Counted from the first letter of the stretch, positions 20,883-27,662 are shown. The stretch is DNA of 64,000 nucleotides from Prochlorococcus marinus XMU1411 (GCF_017696075.1 NZ_JAAORI010000004.1:1-64000); one strand, 5' to 3'. Numbers and translations: made by a program. The notes: generated by a model not told the origin, from the letters alone.

Positions 20883-21336
20883 TTGTTTTTAAGAAAAAAT
20901 TAACCTTAAAATAAAAATATTCCTAACTACTAAAATAACTAAAACGTAGTTAAGAATATTTTCGTTGGCTAGGTTCATAAAGACGGAATCTATACCGTTG
21001 CAGATTCGCCAAATATCTACATATTATTTATAAATAAAAAACTCTTTTTTAAAAAGTAAATAATATACATAAGAAGGAATAATATTTAATAATTTAGGGT
21101 TGAAATTAAAAATTTAATTTAATATTCATTGCTATTAAAAAATATTTAAACCTCATTTTCTAAGATTGCGAAAAAGAAAATGAGGTCAAAGGGAGGTTCT
21201 CATTACGAACCGCTTTATCAAAGCTAGCGGTTAGTAGATTGCCCTAATATCTACTTATATATTTATATAATGAGTTTCAAAAAACAGGAAGATTAATTTT
21301 ATACAATTAAGTGTTTAATATTTATGTGATTATTGT
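20883..21336. other. AT-rich non-coding stretch with one long inverted repeat
   Basis: CCTCATTTTC (21151-21160) and GAAAATGAGG (21176-21185) form a 10-bp stem without a T-run. Nothing else is recognised; no ORF over 40 codons looks convincing. Confidence 0.4.
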
Positions 21337-21435
21337 TTATGAAAAGCTAATTAATGAGCTTACTATGGTCATTGAAAGATAAAAAAATGCATAAATAGAA
21401 ACTGCAAAAAATAAATACTGTTCTATGGGAATCAT
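21337..21435 (-). CDS. Small membrane peptide, 32 aa
   Basis: MIPIEQYLFFAVSIYAFFYL then SMTIVSSLISFS is one hydrophobic helix. No clear ribosome binding site. Single-helix photosystem-type peptide is possible, unproven. Confidence 0.38.
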   Translation of the reverse strand: MIPIEQYLFFAVSIYAFFYLSMTIVSSLISFS

Positions 21436-21664
21436 GGCAAGGTATTAAATTAAGAGTAAGAAAAATTTGATTATTATTTTGTCTTTTTTACTTAATTAAA
21501 TGATTTGATCATTAACTTATATTTAAAGAAAAACCCTAAATAACATTGATTCTAATCATTAGTAACATCAAGAAATGATTAATTGATTTACTTAAAGTAT
21601 ATTTTTTGAATTGCGATATTTAAGATATTTTTTTGATGTAAATTTTAGTTTATTAGAAAAAAAT

Positions 21665-22033
21665 ATGGAAACCTTTAGATTTTTACTTTTTGGTTTTGCA
21701 GGAGTTAGTGTAGTTTTTTGGGTAGCCATAATCGCTTTATGGCATGCATACATGTTTCCAAGATTCTTCAATGAGGATAAAGGTCTAAATTCAGTAATTA
21801 ATGAAGAAATTAGTTATCCCAAAAAACCAATCTTAGGTAGTTTAGTTAAGAGCAATAATTTCAAAAATAGAGATAAATATTCAATGAAAAGTTTTGTTAT
21901 TGCTGACTTTTCATCTGCAAGTAATAATTTCAAACTAAATAAACTCTACACAACAGTAATGATTGGAGTTACTTTTGCAAGCTTTATTTTTCTCACTTAT
22001 GGATTAAGCAGTTCAATAACAACAGTAAGTTAA
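21665..22033 (+). CDS. Two-helix membrane protein, 122 aa
   Basis: ATG at 21665 (METFRFLLFGFAGVSVVFWV) is chosen over an upstream TTG at 21611 because the signal/anchor-like helix begins directly after it. A second helix lies at the C-terminus (VMIGVTFASFIFLTYGL). The middle is polar, Lys/Asn/Ser-rich. It directly abuts a 27-aa membrane peptide gene. No family is recognised. Confidence 0.58.
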   Translation: METFRFLLFGFAGVSVVFWVAIIALWHAYMFPRFFNEDKGLNSVINEEISYPKKPILGSLVKSNNFKNRDKYSMKSFVIADFSSASNNFKLNKLYTTVMIGVTFASFIFLTYGLSSSITTVS

Positions 22034-22117
22034 ATGGAATCTATATATGTAATTGTTTTTATCACTTGCTTCGCTTATTTAATTTTTGACTCATTCAAAA
22101 ATATAAATATTAAATAG
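22034..22117 (+). CDS. Very small membrane peptide, 27 aa
   Basis: MESIYVIVFITCFAYLIFDS then FKNINIK. Starts immediately after the previous stop codon, so likely co-translated. Confidence 0.45.
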   Translation: MESIYVIVFITCFAYLIFDSFKNINIK

Positions 22118-22121
22118 ATTG

Positions 22122-22283
22122 CTAATGTTTTTTGCCAGCTAATAAAATTTTTCTTCTTATATAAAAGAATACTAATGTAGTTGTTATCATTACGGGTGGA
22201 TGAAATGATATTGAATTTAGATATTCGAAGTAATTAAATGATTCCAAAATTTTTGATCGTAATTTCCTAAAACTATATTTCAT
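22122..22283 (-). CDS. Small membrane-associated protein, 53 aa
   Basis: MKYSFRKLRSKILESFNYFE then a hydrophobic stretch (PPVMITTTLVFFYIRRK) and a basic C-terminus. Convergent with the plus-strand pair ending at 22117. No family is recognised. Confidence 0.45.
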   Translation of the reverse strand: MKYSFRKLRSKILESFNYFEYLNSISFHPPVMITTTLVFFYIRRKILLAGKKH

Positions 22284-22360
22284 CTCTCAAATTTTTATTG
22301 ATTTAAATAGATCAACATCTTGTATAAAATGCTATTTAAATTTTTCTCAACTATGATTTT

Positions 22361-22378
22361 GCGTACAAACTGCGCACA
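22361..22378. repeat. Right arm-type repeats of module 8
   Basis: GCGTACA (22361-22367), AACT, GCGCACA (22372-22378): 11-bp period and 92 bp before fragment 8. The following sequence (CAGAACCAAGCAAAAAAT) aligns with other right ends. Confidence 0.6.
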
Positions 22379-22470
22379 AATATTACTTTATTTGTCACGA
22401 TAACCCTCTCAGAACCAAGCAAAAAATTTGATATAGATTGAAAACCTAGTGCGGCACTTTGCCTATTAAG

Positions 22471-22516
22471 TACTTTGGGAACACCAGGTCGAAGGTTCTA
22501 ATCCTGTCGCCCCAAA
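22471..22516 (+). repeat. tRNA-Pro 3' fragment 8 (strongly degenerate)
   Basis: GTACTTTGGGAACACCAGGT then CGAAGGTTCTAATCCTGTCG and CCCCAA: alignable over 46 bp with several substitutions. Boundary of modules 8 and 9. Confidence 0.82.
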
Positions 22517-22562
22517 CAGTTATAGCAGCAAGTCTCAACTAAAACAAAATTTATCCTAAAAA

Positions 22563-22569
22563 GTGCCCA
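22563..22569. repeat. Left arm-type repeat of module 9 (one copy left)
   Basis: A single GTGCCCA. Alignment with module 2 (CCTAAAAAGTAGAGTGCCCA) shows that the other copy was deleted. Confidence 0.55.
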
Positions 22570-22630
22570 AGCATATTTCTAAATATCCCCTTAATAGAAA
22601 ATAAAGTTATGAATTTTTTTTCAATTACAA

Positions 22631-23620
22631 TCAGTAACTAAATTTAGTATTGATTGAAAAACCTAATTCAGGGCTTACCTGATTGGTTTCTCTAACAAAA
22701 AAAACTGGAATAATTTTTAATTTATCTGAAATATTTATCTCACTCCAACCCTCGTAACCAATTTTTTCCTCTGAATTATATGTACCAACTGCAATACCAA
22801 TTTTTTTGTTCTGGAGACCTTGTTGTAATGCAAAAACCCAATTTTTTATTGTTTTACCTGAATCCATATCCTTGTATTCAATAGATGCACTTATTGAAGG
22901 AAAGTTCTTTGGTTTATAGAAAGTTGCAATACCATAAGCCTCAAAATCATTATTCAGATTAGTTGTGATGGTTCCCCCAAAAGTTTTCTTTATTAATCCA
23001 ATTTGATTAATAAAGTGTATTGATTCATTGTCAATTTGAGAGCTATCTGAAGCAATTTTAAAAGAGGCATTTAATCCATTCTTTTTCCTATTAGATATCC
23101 CAATACCTGGACCAATTCCAGATGATGTTGTGAAATTACTTCCATCTAAAATTGCAATCCTTTCATTGTAAGCAGTAGATTTTCCTGCTAAACCATGGTA
23201 ACCAAACATCTTAGGTCCAATTATTACTTCAAATTCATCATCCAACTGAAATCTATACAAAAGGGTTGAGATTTTAAGGTTATCCCCTTTTTTACTTTGT
23301 AAATCAAGCATCAAGGGGCTATCTAATGCATTCCCTGATTCAAAAACCGTCAATAAATTATCTGTTCCTTTGAAACTAGTATTTAATCTAATTTTATTCT
23401 CATACGTAAAGTGTAAAGACTCACTTGAAGTGGACTCCGATAGTGCTCCTAAAGTAAAAAATAAACTACCTTTAACATTTGTAGTGGGGAAATATTTTTT
23501 TTCTAATTTATCTTTCAAATTTATTTTTTCATCAACTTTTTTCGATGATCCGTAGGCATCTAAAAAGAAAAACTGAAAGACAAAAAAAATAAATACTGAT
23601 AAATTCTTCTTTTTAATCAC
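22631..23620 (-). CDS. Porin-like outer-membrane beta-barrel protein, 329 aa
   Basis: A GTG at 23620 is chosen because it begins a proper signal peptide (MIKKKNLSVFIFFVFQFFFL...AYGSS); the longer frame starts at a TTG. The mature protein is rich in alternating beta-strand segments (FEVIIGPKMFGYHGLAGKST, GSNFTTSSGIGPGIGISN, NDFEAYGIATFYKPKNF) and ends NTKFSY with an aromatic last residue. The GPKM...TAYNERIAI region recalls the barrel of the cyanobacterial iron-uptake porin/OprB group, but the SLH domain is absent, so it is a truncated or distinct relative. Sole cargo gene of module 9. Confidence 0.68.
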   Translation of the reverse strand: MIKKKNLSVFIFFVFQFFFLDAYGSSKKVDEKINLKDKLEKKYFPTTNVKGSLFFTLGALSESTSSESLHFTYENKIRLNTSFKGTDNLLTVFESGNALDSPLMLDLQSKKGDNLKISTLLYRFQLDDEFEVIIGPKMFGYHGLAGKSTAYNERIAILDGSNFTTSSGIGPGIGISNRKKNGLNASFKIASDSSQIDNESIHFINQIGLIKKTFGGTITTNLNNDFEAYGIATFYKPKNFPSISASIEYKDMDSGKTIKNWVFALQQGLQNKKIGIAVGTYNSEEKIGYEGWSEINISDKLKIIPVFFVRETNQVSPELGFSINTKFSY

Positions 23621-23756
23621 TGGTAAAATCCATAACGATAAAGGGGTTTGCAAAAGTCAATATTTACTAGCTTAAATAATGAAAAAATAATTAGCTTGAT
23701 TTTTTGTTCAAGAAATTGAAAAGATTCCAAATTTAAATCAAAATGTGAAGATAACA

Positions 23757-23774
23757 GTGCCCAAAAAGTGCCCA
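23757..23774. repeat. Right arm-type repeats of module 9
   Basis: GTGCCCA at 23757-23763 and 23768-23774. Confidence 0.68.
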
Positions 23775-23860
23775 AAGCTGTGAAAATAATTTTATTTTTT
23801 TTAATAATCTTTCTCTAAAACTATTGAAAAAGATTAAGTCTTTAAAAATCAATATAAATT

Positions 23861-23910
23861 GCGGGCGCTTTGAAAGCACTAGATCACAAGTTCGAATCCT
23901 GTCGCCCCGA
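23861..23910 (+). repeat. tRNA-Pro 3' fragment 9 (degenerate)
   Basis: GCGGGCGCTTTGAAAGCACT then AGATCACAAGTTCGAATCCT and GTCGCCCCGA: 50 bp with about five to six changes. The most distal recognisable fragment. Confidence 0.85.
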
Positions 23911-23946
23911 CCTCTTATGGCAGTAAGTCACAGCTAATACATAATT

Positions 23947-23964
23947 CGCGCAAAACCCACGCAA
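23947..23964. repeat. Left arm-type repeats of module 10
   Basis: CGCGCAA (23947-23953), AACC, CACGCAA (23958-23964); 36 bp after the tRNA fragment, the same distance as the extra CACGCAA of module 3. Confidence 0.62.
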
Positions 23965-24028
23965 AGCACATTTTTATAGTCTGATGCCAAACAAAAATAT
24001 TCTTTCTTCATTTATATATAATTTATAA

Positions 24029-24154
24029 ATGGAAGAATTAATAGAATTTACTAAAGAGCTTTTGCATAATCAACCAAATACAGTGTTTGGTGTATGTGTA
24101 GTAACATTAGTTTTATTGGTAATTTATATAAAATTACTCGATATATATCAGTAG
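24029..24154 (+). CDS. Small membrane protein, 41 aa
   Basis: MEELIEFTKELLHNQPNTVF then GVCVVTLVLLVIYIKLLDIY, an acidic N-terminus followed by one membrane helix. No family is recognised. Confidence 0.5.
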   Translation: MEELIEFTKELLHNQPNTVFGVCVVTLVLLVIYIKLLDIYQ

Positions 24155-24221
24155 TATTTTTAATCTTTTGGGCTCTTTTAACAGAGAAAAAAATATTTAT
24201 AATTTTAATTTCAAAAATTAA

Positions 24222-24560
24222 TTAACTTGTGAATCCCATTTTCTGTTCTGCTGCCATTAATGAACCAACAAGCTTATGCTCTACAACTTTTTCATCGTCA
24301 GTCATAACTGGCTTGATGTCAAAATCTATATCAAACTTAACTTTCCAGGGAGCAAAGTGTTCAGTCATTTTTATGCTTGCTGAAGCTTGGACAATAATAT
24401 AAACATTATTTGAATAAGAGGCATGATACCTTCCCAAAACCTTGAATCCTTCAAACTCATCATTCAAAGTTCCATCTTCAATAACCTTTAAAAAAAGATC
24501 GTACGCAGCACCCATTAGAGCAACATTTTTAAAAGTTGCAGTAACTAAATAAGTATTCAT
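24222..24560 (-). CDS. DUF3303-like protein, 112 aa
   Basis: ATG at 24560 (MNTYLVTATFKNVALMGAAY) is chosen over a TTG-type extension. Contains DEFEGFKVLGRYHASYSNNV and HFAPWKVKFDIDFDIKPVMT, matching the layout of the 102-aa protein at 33021-33329 (DEFDGFKVLNRVV..., VEIEVTPVLTDKEF). The family has a ferredoxin-like alpha/beta fold of unknown function. Confidence 0.65.
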   Translation of the reverse strand: MNTYLVTATFKNVALMGAAYDLFLKVIEDGTLNDEFEGFKVLGRYHASYSNNVYIIVQASASIKMTEHFAPWKVKFDIDFDIKPVMTDDEKVVEHKLVGSLMAAEQKMGFTS

Positions 24561-24649
24561 TTGATTAATAAATCTATAAATCTTTATAGGACATCGCATT
24601 TAAAATTGAGTTAAGAATCTTGAAATGAATACTTCTGCTGAAGGAATTA

Positions 24650-24667
24650 TTTTAGATTAACTGTCAA
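24650..24667 (-). promoter_or_regulatory. Recurrent palindrome upstream of the DUF3303-like gene
   Basis: TTGATTGACAGTTAATC then TAAAATAAT on the minus strand, about 90 bases upstream of the ATG. Confidence 0.4.
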
Positions 24668-24711
24668 TCAATATCAAACTACATCATGTTTTGGCAATCA
24701 AAATTAGTTTT

Positions 24712-24801
24712 TTACTTTGCTGCCTTATGCAATAGTCCAACAGCTTCTTCTCTTCCAGTAGCTTGTAGCTCCTGAAGCTGTTCGATAAAAAGAAGCTCTT
24801 T
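24712..24801 (-). pseudogene. Remnant of a GRKE-family small gene
   Basis: The minus-strand frame reads QLQELQATGREEAVGLLHKA and ends AK-stop, matching AVGRKEVVSLLKKAA of 37907-38041 and STGRKESLSLIKQATK of 59147-59284. The 5' end with a start codon is missing. Confidence 0.45.
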
Positions 24802-24824
24802 TTATTATTCGAAACAGGAGAAGA

Positions 24825-25010
24825 TTAAACCTCCCAATCTATCTCGTAATCGTCATTAATATCTTTTTCATAACCCCTTGCAAGTTCTCTTAGTAAGGTT
24901 TTTACTTCCATATCTGTAGCACCAGATTAAGCTTGGAACATGGTAAAAATTGTCTTAAGTTGGTCATAAGCTTGTTCTAGCAGTATTGTTTTTTGATCTG
25001 GATTTGCCAT
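24825..25010 (-). pseudogene. Small gene with an in-frame stop
   Basis: The frame starts MANPDQKTILLEQAYDQLKT, IFTMFQA, then TAA at 24927-24929, and continues SGATDMEVKTLLRELARGYE to a natural stop. One nonsense change splits a 61-codon helical protein. Either a pseudogene or a truncated 27-aa product. Confidence 0.5.
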
Positions 25011-25014
25011 TTAA

Positions 25015-25320
25015 TTAATCACAACAACTATCCTTTGTTAATGAAGCAGTCCAAGATGATTCCTCCATTGTTGATAAGTCAACTCTATGAGTTGCCATCC
25101 ATTCAGCATTGGCTTCCACAAACTTTTGAACATTCCCTTCTGGAGCTTGATGAATTACAATTATTTTTTGAGGATCTTCCTTGCTTACTCCTCTGAAAAG
25201 TGGCTTTATATTAAATTCTGAATGCCTTTTATCTGCTTCTGTACTATCAAATATTGCAGTCCATTCATCGAAAGTGCTTTCAATTTTAAAAGTAAATACG
25301 GAGGTAACTGAACAAGACAT
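25015..25320 (-). CDS. DUF3764-family protein, 101 aa
   Basis: MSCSVTSVFTFKIESTFDEW, then FDSTEADKRHSEFNIKPLFR, a predicted alpha/beta domain with KEDPQKIIVIHQAPEGNVQK and a Cys-rich end (KDSCCD). The protein at 41592-41873 has the same plan (DDPQRATVIFQGPENVLYDI). Cytoplasmic, function unknown. The ATG is immediately preceded by the recurrent leader element at 25321-25365. Confidence 0.72.
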   Translation of the reverse strand: MSCSVTSVFTFKIESTFDEWTAIFDSTEADKRHSEFNIKPLFRGVSKEDPQKIIVIHQAPEGNVQKFVEANAEWMATHRVDLSTMEESSWTASLTKDSCCD

Positions 25321-25365
25321 AAAAAAGGAAGTAAGTTTATCCTTATTTTAGATCGACTGTCAATC
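25321..25365 (-). promoter_or_regulatory. Palindrome, -10-like box and T-run leader
   Basis: Minus strand: TTGATTGACAGTCGATC, TAAAATAAGG, ATAAACTTACTTCC, TTTTTT, ATG. Same order as 4162-4205; the stem is weaker here. Confidence 0.5.
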
Positions 25366-25375
25366 AATATAAATT

Positions 25376-25525
25376 TTAATTCTCATCAACTACTTTTCCA
25401 CCATATTCTCTTGCTATTACATCTAAACACCTAAGAATATCTTTGTTTTTTAATAGATCTGTTTGCTCTAAATAATTAAGAAGAGTTCTTATTTGTTCAA
25501 TAGTATTTTCTTCTAATTCCTTCAT
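25376..25525 (-). CDS. Hypothetical helical protein, 49 aa
   Basis: MKELEENTIEQIRTLLNYLE then QTDLLKNKDILRCLDVIARE and YGGKVVDEN. Its ATG overlaps by one base the stop codon of a glyoxalase remnant. No family is recognised. Confidence 0.48.
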   Translation of the reverse strand: MKELEENTIEQIRTLLNYLEQTDLLKNKDILRCLDVIAREYGGKVVDEN

Positions 25526-25587
25526 TAATTTCTTTCTATTAACTCTATCTTATATCCATCAGGATCTTCTGCGAACGCTAAGAATAT
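25525..25587 (-). pseudogene. C-terminal remnant of lactoylglutathione lyase (gloA)
   Basis: The frame reads FLAFAEDPDGYKIELIERN then stop, which is the conserved C-terminal end of glyoxalase I, including the metal-ligand Glu of DGYKIELIE. The rest of the gene is absent. Confidence 0.65.
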
Positions 25588-25767
25588 TTATCTTGTTGCA
25601 TTAGTTTTTTTCTTTAGTCTTTCATATTCAACGTGTAGAACACCTAAACGCCAAGCATCTTTCAATCCTTTTACACCTCCCATGAGTAACTTTGCATCAG
25701 CAAGAGAATGTGACTTCATGTTCAAGAAATCTTTTTGCCAAGATTTATCATTCCATTTATTAGTCAT
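25588..25767 (-). CDS. Hypothetical protein, 59 aa
   Basis: MTNKWNDKSWQKDFLNMKSH then SLADAKLLMGGVKGLKDAWR and LGVLHVEYERLKKKTNATR. Overlaps the upstream gene by 4 bases (ATGA), so probably co-translated. No family is recognised. Confidence 0.52.
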   Translation of the reverse strand: MTNKWNDKSWQKDFLNMKSHSLADAKLLMGGVKGLKDAWRLGVLHVEYERLKKKTNATR

Positions 25768-26027
25768 TCAACCAGCTCAAGTTTATAAACTATATCTTTA
25801 CAGTTATTCGCTTTATCCCATTCCCTAGCCCATTCAGTATCTAAAATCTCTGTAAATTCTTCCAAGCTTGAAACTGTATAAAAGGAATGAGACTTGTGAT
25901 CATTGATTTTTACTAATTCATAATCAATTACAATTCCATCTCCTTGTTCTTTTACCCACTGCTTAACAGTCTCTTCATAATATTGAAAAGAGCAATCAAA
26001 GGTACAAATGATAAATAACTTTTCCAT
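25764..26027 (-). CDS. Hypothetical protein, 87 aa
   Basis: MEKLFIICTFDCSFQYYEET, VKQWVKEQGDGIVIDYELVK, SFYTVSSLEEFTEILDTEWA, ending DIVYKLELVE: an alpha/beta protein, probably with a ferredoxin-like fold. A decayed second copy is at 27663-27900. A degenerate GATCTACCTTCAAAT motif lies just upstream. Confidence 0.6.
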   Translation of the reverse strand: MEKLFIICTFDCSFQYYEETVKQWVKEQGDGIVIDYELVKINDHKSHSFYTVSSLEEFTEILDTEWAREWDKANNCKDIVYKLELVE

Positions 26028-26080
26028 AAATAAAGAGTGTTTTATCCTTTCGATTTTAGATCTACCTTCAAATTAAATCT

Positions 26081-26098
26081 CACGAAAAACTCACGCAA
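26081..26098. repeat. Right arm-type repeats of module 10
   Basis: CACGAAA (26081-26087), AACT, CACGCAA (26092-26098). Same heptamer family and spacer as module 3. Confidence 0.58.
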
Positions 26099-26153
26099 AA
26101 AATAATTTTGCATAAATTTAATTTTATTAAAATAGCAAGCTTTCACTTCATTT

Positions 26154-26405
26154 TTAATAACTTGCAAAACTATTCCAATCATTAATAGCATCATTAGCAG
26201 CTTCAATATGTTCAGAAGCTTGATCATTCATTTCATCAACGAAATCCTCAATACACTGTTTAAAATTATCTACATCATATCGATCACTCTTATCCCATGG
26301 TTCTGAACAACTATGAGATGGAGAAAAATAATCTGCCCTAAGAGATGGTAATAAAAATAACCATAATAAAAGGAACAATAAATACTGTGGATATTTAAAG
26401 CTCAT
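26154..26405 (-). CDS. Secreted acidic protein, 83 aa
   Basis: ATG at 26405 (MSFKYPQYLLFLLLWLFLLP) gives a signal peptide ending near LRADY. The mature part is acidic with two Cys (HSCSEPWDKSDRY and FKQCIEDFVDEM). A TTG two codons upstream is possible. No family is recognised. Confidence 0.5.
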   Translation of the reverse strand: MSFKYPQYLLFLLLWLFLLPSLRADYFSPSHSCSEPWDKSDRYDVDNFKQCIEDFVDEMNDQASEHIEAANDAINDWNSFASY

Positions 26406-26458
26406 AAACAAAACATCTGAAGATATTACTTAAATCTAGCAAAATTCAATTCATCTAA

Positions 26459-26490
26459 AACTAAGCAAAAAATTAGATATAATTTTGCCC
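26459..26490. repeat. Right-end-like remnant
   Basis: AACTAAGCAAAAAATTAGAT matches the CAGAACTAAGCAAAAAA block that precedes tRNA fragments 1 and 8. No tRNA fragment follows. Probably the outermost trace of the array. Confidence 0.35.
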
Positions 26491-26615
26491 TAGATGACTA
26501 AGTAGTTCCTAGGCAATAGTCAGAAAAAGATAAAATATATTGTTTATGAAATACTTTTTTAACCTAATTACCCTTTTTAGTTTTTAAGATATAACAAAAC
26601 CAAATTTTTATAAAA

Positions 26616-26870
26616 ATGATTGAAAAAAAAGAAGACAATATTCGAAGCGAAAGCTATTACCCAGATAGTAATTATTATCTTGATCAGGACAATAATCCTA
26701 AAGAGACTCCACTTTCAGAAGATCAATTTTCTAATAAGACCAAATTTGAATGGCCAAATAGCTATTGGTTTATCGCAGAAAGAACAAATGGAAGGCTCGC
26801 AATGATAGGCTTCATGGCTGTCATTATTAATTACACCTTATTTGGATGGATAGCATATCCAATCCTTTAA
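26616..26870 (+). CDS. hli: High-light-inducible protein (Hli), 84 aa
   Basis: A polar N-terminal region of about 50 residues (SESYYPDSNYYLDQDNNPKE) precedes the Hli helix: AERTNGRLAMIGFMAVIINY and LFGWIAYPIL. Closest in the window to the short Hli at 61736-61864 (AERTNGRMAMMGLF...LFGWIIPGIF), with an added N-terminal extension. Thylakoid photoprotective function by family. Confidence 0.85.
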   Translation: MIEKKEDNIRSESYYPDSNYYLDQDNNPKETPLSEDQFSNKTKFEWPNSYWFIAERTNGRLAMIGFMAVIINYTLFGWIAYPIL

Positions 26871-27098
26871 ATTGGTAATCCAAATTTTGACAAAAATGTT
26901 TTAGACAACTCTGGAACGCATTGGTTTCAATATTCTGTGTTTGTTTGAACTGCATTTGCTATTTATTTTGTTTGGGCATTTTTCAATGATGTTAATTTTC
27001 ATCATTTCGCTGTAAAAATATTCAATTTCTGGAATTGCAAAGGATATAACCCTTTAAATTATTGTGTGATACGTTGGAAAGTAAACTTCTATCCTTAA
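26871..27098 (+). pseudogene. Decayed ORF after hli
   Basis: In frame with the hli gene beyond its stop: IGNPNFDKNVLDNSGTHWFQ then YSVFV, TGA at 26946-26948, then TAFAIYFVWAFFNDVNFHHF and on to TAA at 27096-27098. Open apart from one stop, with membrane-like content. Could be a degraded membrane-protein gene or chance. Confidence 0.3.
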
Positions 27099-27343
27099 AA
27101 ATAACTCCTAAAAATACTGGTCTTTTTCCAACCTTCCTCTAGTAATCGTTTATATTCTTTCCTTGCTGCTTCGATAGTTTCAACTCTACTTCCTTTCATA
27201 ACTGGTTTACTACTTTTCTTATAAACACATCCATAACTAATCATCATTGCATTAATAGATGGTGTAGGTCTGGAAACATCTTCAAATGGTTCAAAGACTT
27301 TAATTCTGCTTCTATTTTTATTTATAAGAGTAAATTTCTTCAT
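27095..27343 (-). CDS. DUF1651-like protein, 82 aa
   Basis: MKKFTLINKNRSRIKVFEPF, INAMMISYGCVYKKSSKPVM, KGSRVETIEAARKEYKRLLE, EGWKKT. Close paralogue of 33626-33886; both have the RVExIExxRxxYKxLLEEGWKK end typical of this cyanobacterial family of unknown function. Overlaps the upstream gene stop/start by one base. Confidence 0.68.
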   Translation of the reverse strand: MKKFTLINKNRSRIKVFEPFEDVSRPTPSINAMMISYGCVYKKSSKPVMKGSRVETIEAARKEYKRLLEEGWKKTSIFRSYF

Positions 27344-27594
27344 TACTTGCCTTTAGATAAAAGATAATTTAGAAAAATACCTCCAGAAACTATTAAACCG
27401 CCCATAGCTATAAATCCAAGTAAATCAATTATTGATTTATCAGTATTTATTTTTAGAAAAGTTAAGATAAAAGTTATTAGAGGGAGTAATAATATTGTTT
27501 TTGGTATTAGTGCTTGATTCCATTTCTTTATATTAGTATCTTCTTCATTTAGTTCTCGATACATATTTTCTAACTTTTTTCTTTCTTCTTCCAT
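27343..27594 (-). CDS. Two-helix membrane protein, 83 aa
   Basis: ATG at 27594 (MEEERKKLENMYRELNEEDT) begins an acidic coiled coil, followed by two membrane helices (ILLLPLITFILTFLKI and LLGFIAMGGLIVSGGIFL). Overlaps the DUF1651 gene by one base (TAATG). No family is recognised. Confidence 0.58.
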   Translation of the reverse strand: MEEERKKLENMYRELNEEDTNIKKWNQALIPKTILLLPLITFILTFLKINTDKSIIDLLGFIAMGGLIVSGGIFLNYLLSKGK

Positions 27595-27662
27595 TAAACA
27601 AGAAATAATCAAATAATTGCTTAAATATTAAAGATTAAGCTTCACCTTTGCGAGTTAATAGT

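Larger units (their letters stand above)
18313..22516. mobile_element. Module 8: oldest mixed region, right arms GCGYACA
   Basis: Bounded by fragments 7 and 8. The right pair is GCGTACA-AACT-GCGCACA (22361-22378), 92 bp before fragment 8. No left pair is recognised. A lone GTGGACA at 20419 suggests a further lost boundary inside. Carries a beta-barrel protein and several small membrane proteins. Confidence 0.55.
22517..23910. mobile_element. Module 9: porin cargo with GTGCCCA arms
   Basis: Bounded by fragments 8 and 9. The left end has CAGTTATAGCAGCAAGTCTC and one GTGCCCA (22563-22569); the right has GTGCCCA-AAAA-GTGCCCA (23757-23774), 90 bp before fragment 9. Same end type as module 2, but older by sequence decay. 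Carries a single porin-like gene. Confidence 0.65.
23911..26490. mobile_element. Module 10: distal decayed element with CACGCAA arms
   Basis: Left arms CGCGCAA/CACGCAA (23947-23964) and right arms CACGAAA/CACGCAA (26081-26098). No tRNA fragment follows the right arms, so the outer boundary is approximate; right-end-like sequence (CTAAGCAAAAAATTAGATAT) is at 26461-26480. Carries DUF3764 and other small proteins and several pseudogenes. Confidence 0.5.

Noticed and set aside
2665-23910. Calling the nine fragments tRNA genes
   Set aside because: All lack the acceptor 5' strand and D-arm; some have mutated anticodon or T loops. They are attachment-site copies.
1522-26098. CRISPR array
   Set aside because: Repeats are 7 bp, in pairs, with different sequences and kilobases apart; no spacers and no cas genes.
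26042-26227. 61-aa minus-strand frame overlapping the arm repeats
   Set aside because: Runs across the CACGCAA repeats and overlaps the better supported secreted-protein gene in another frame.
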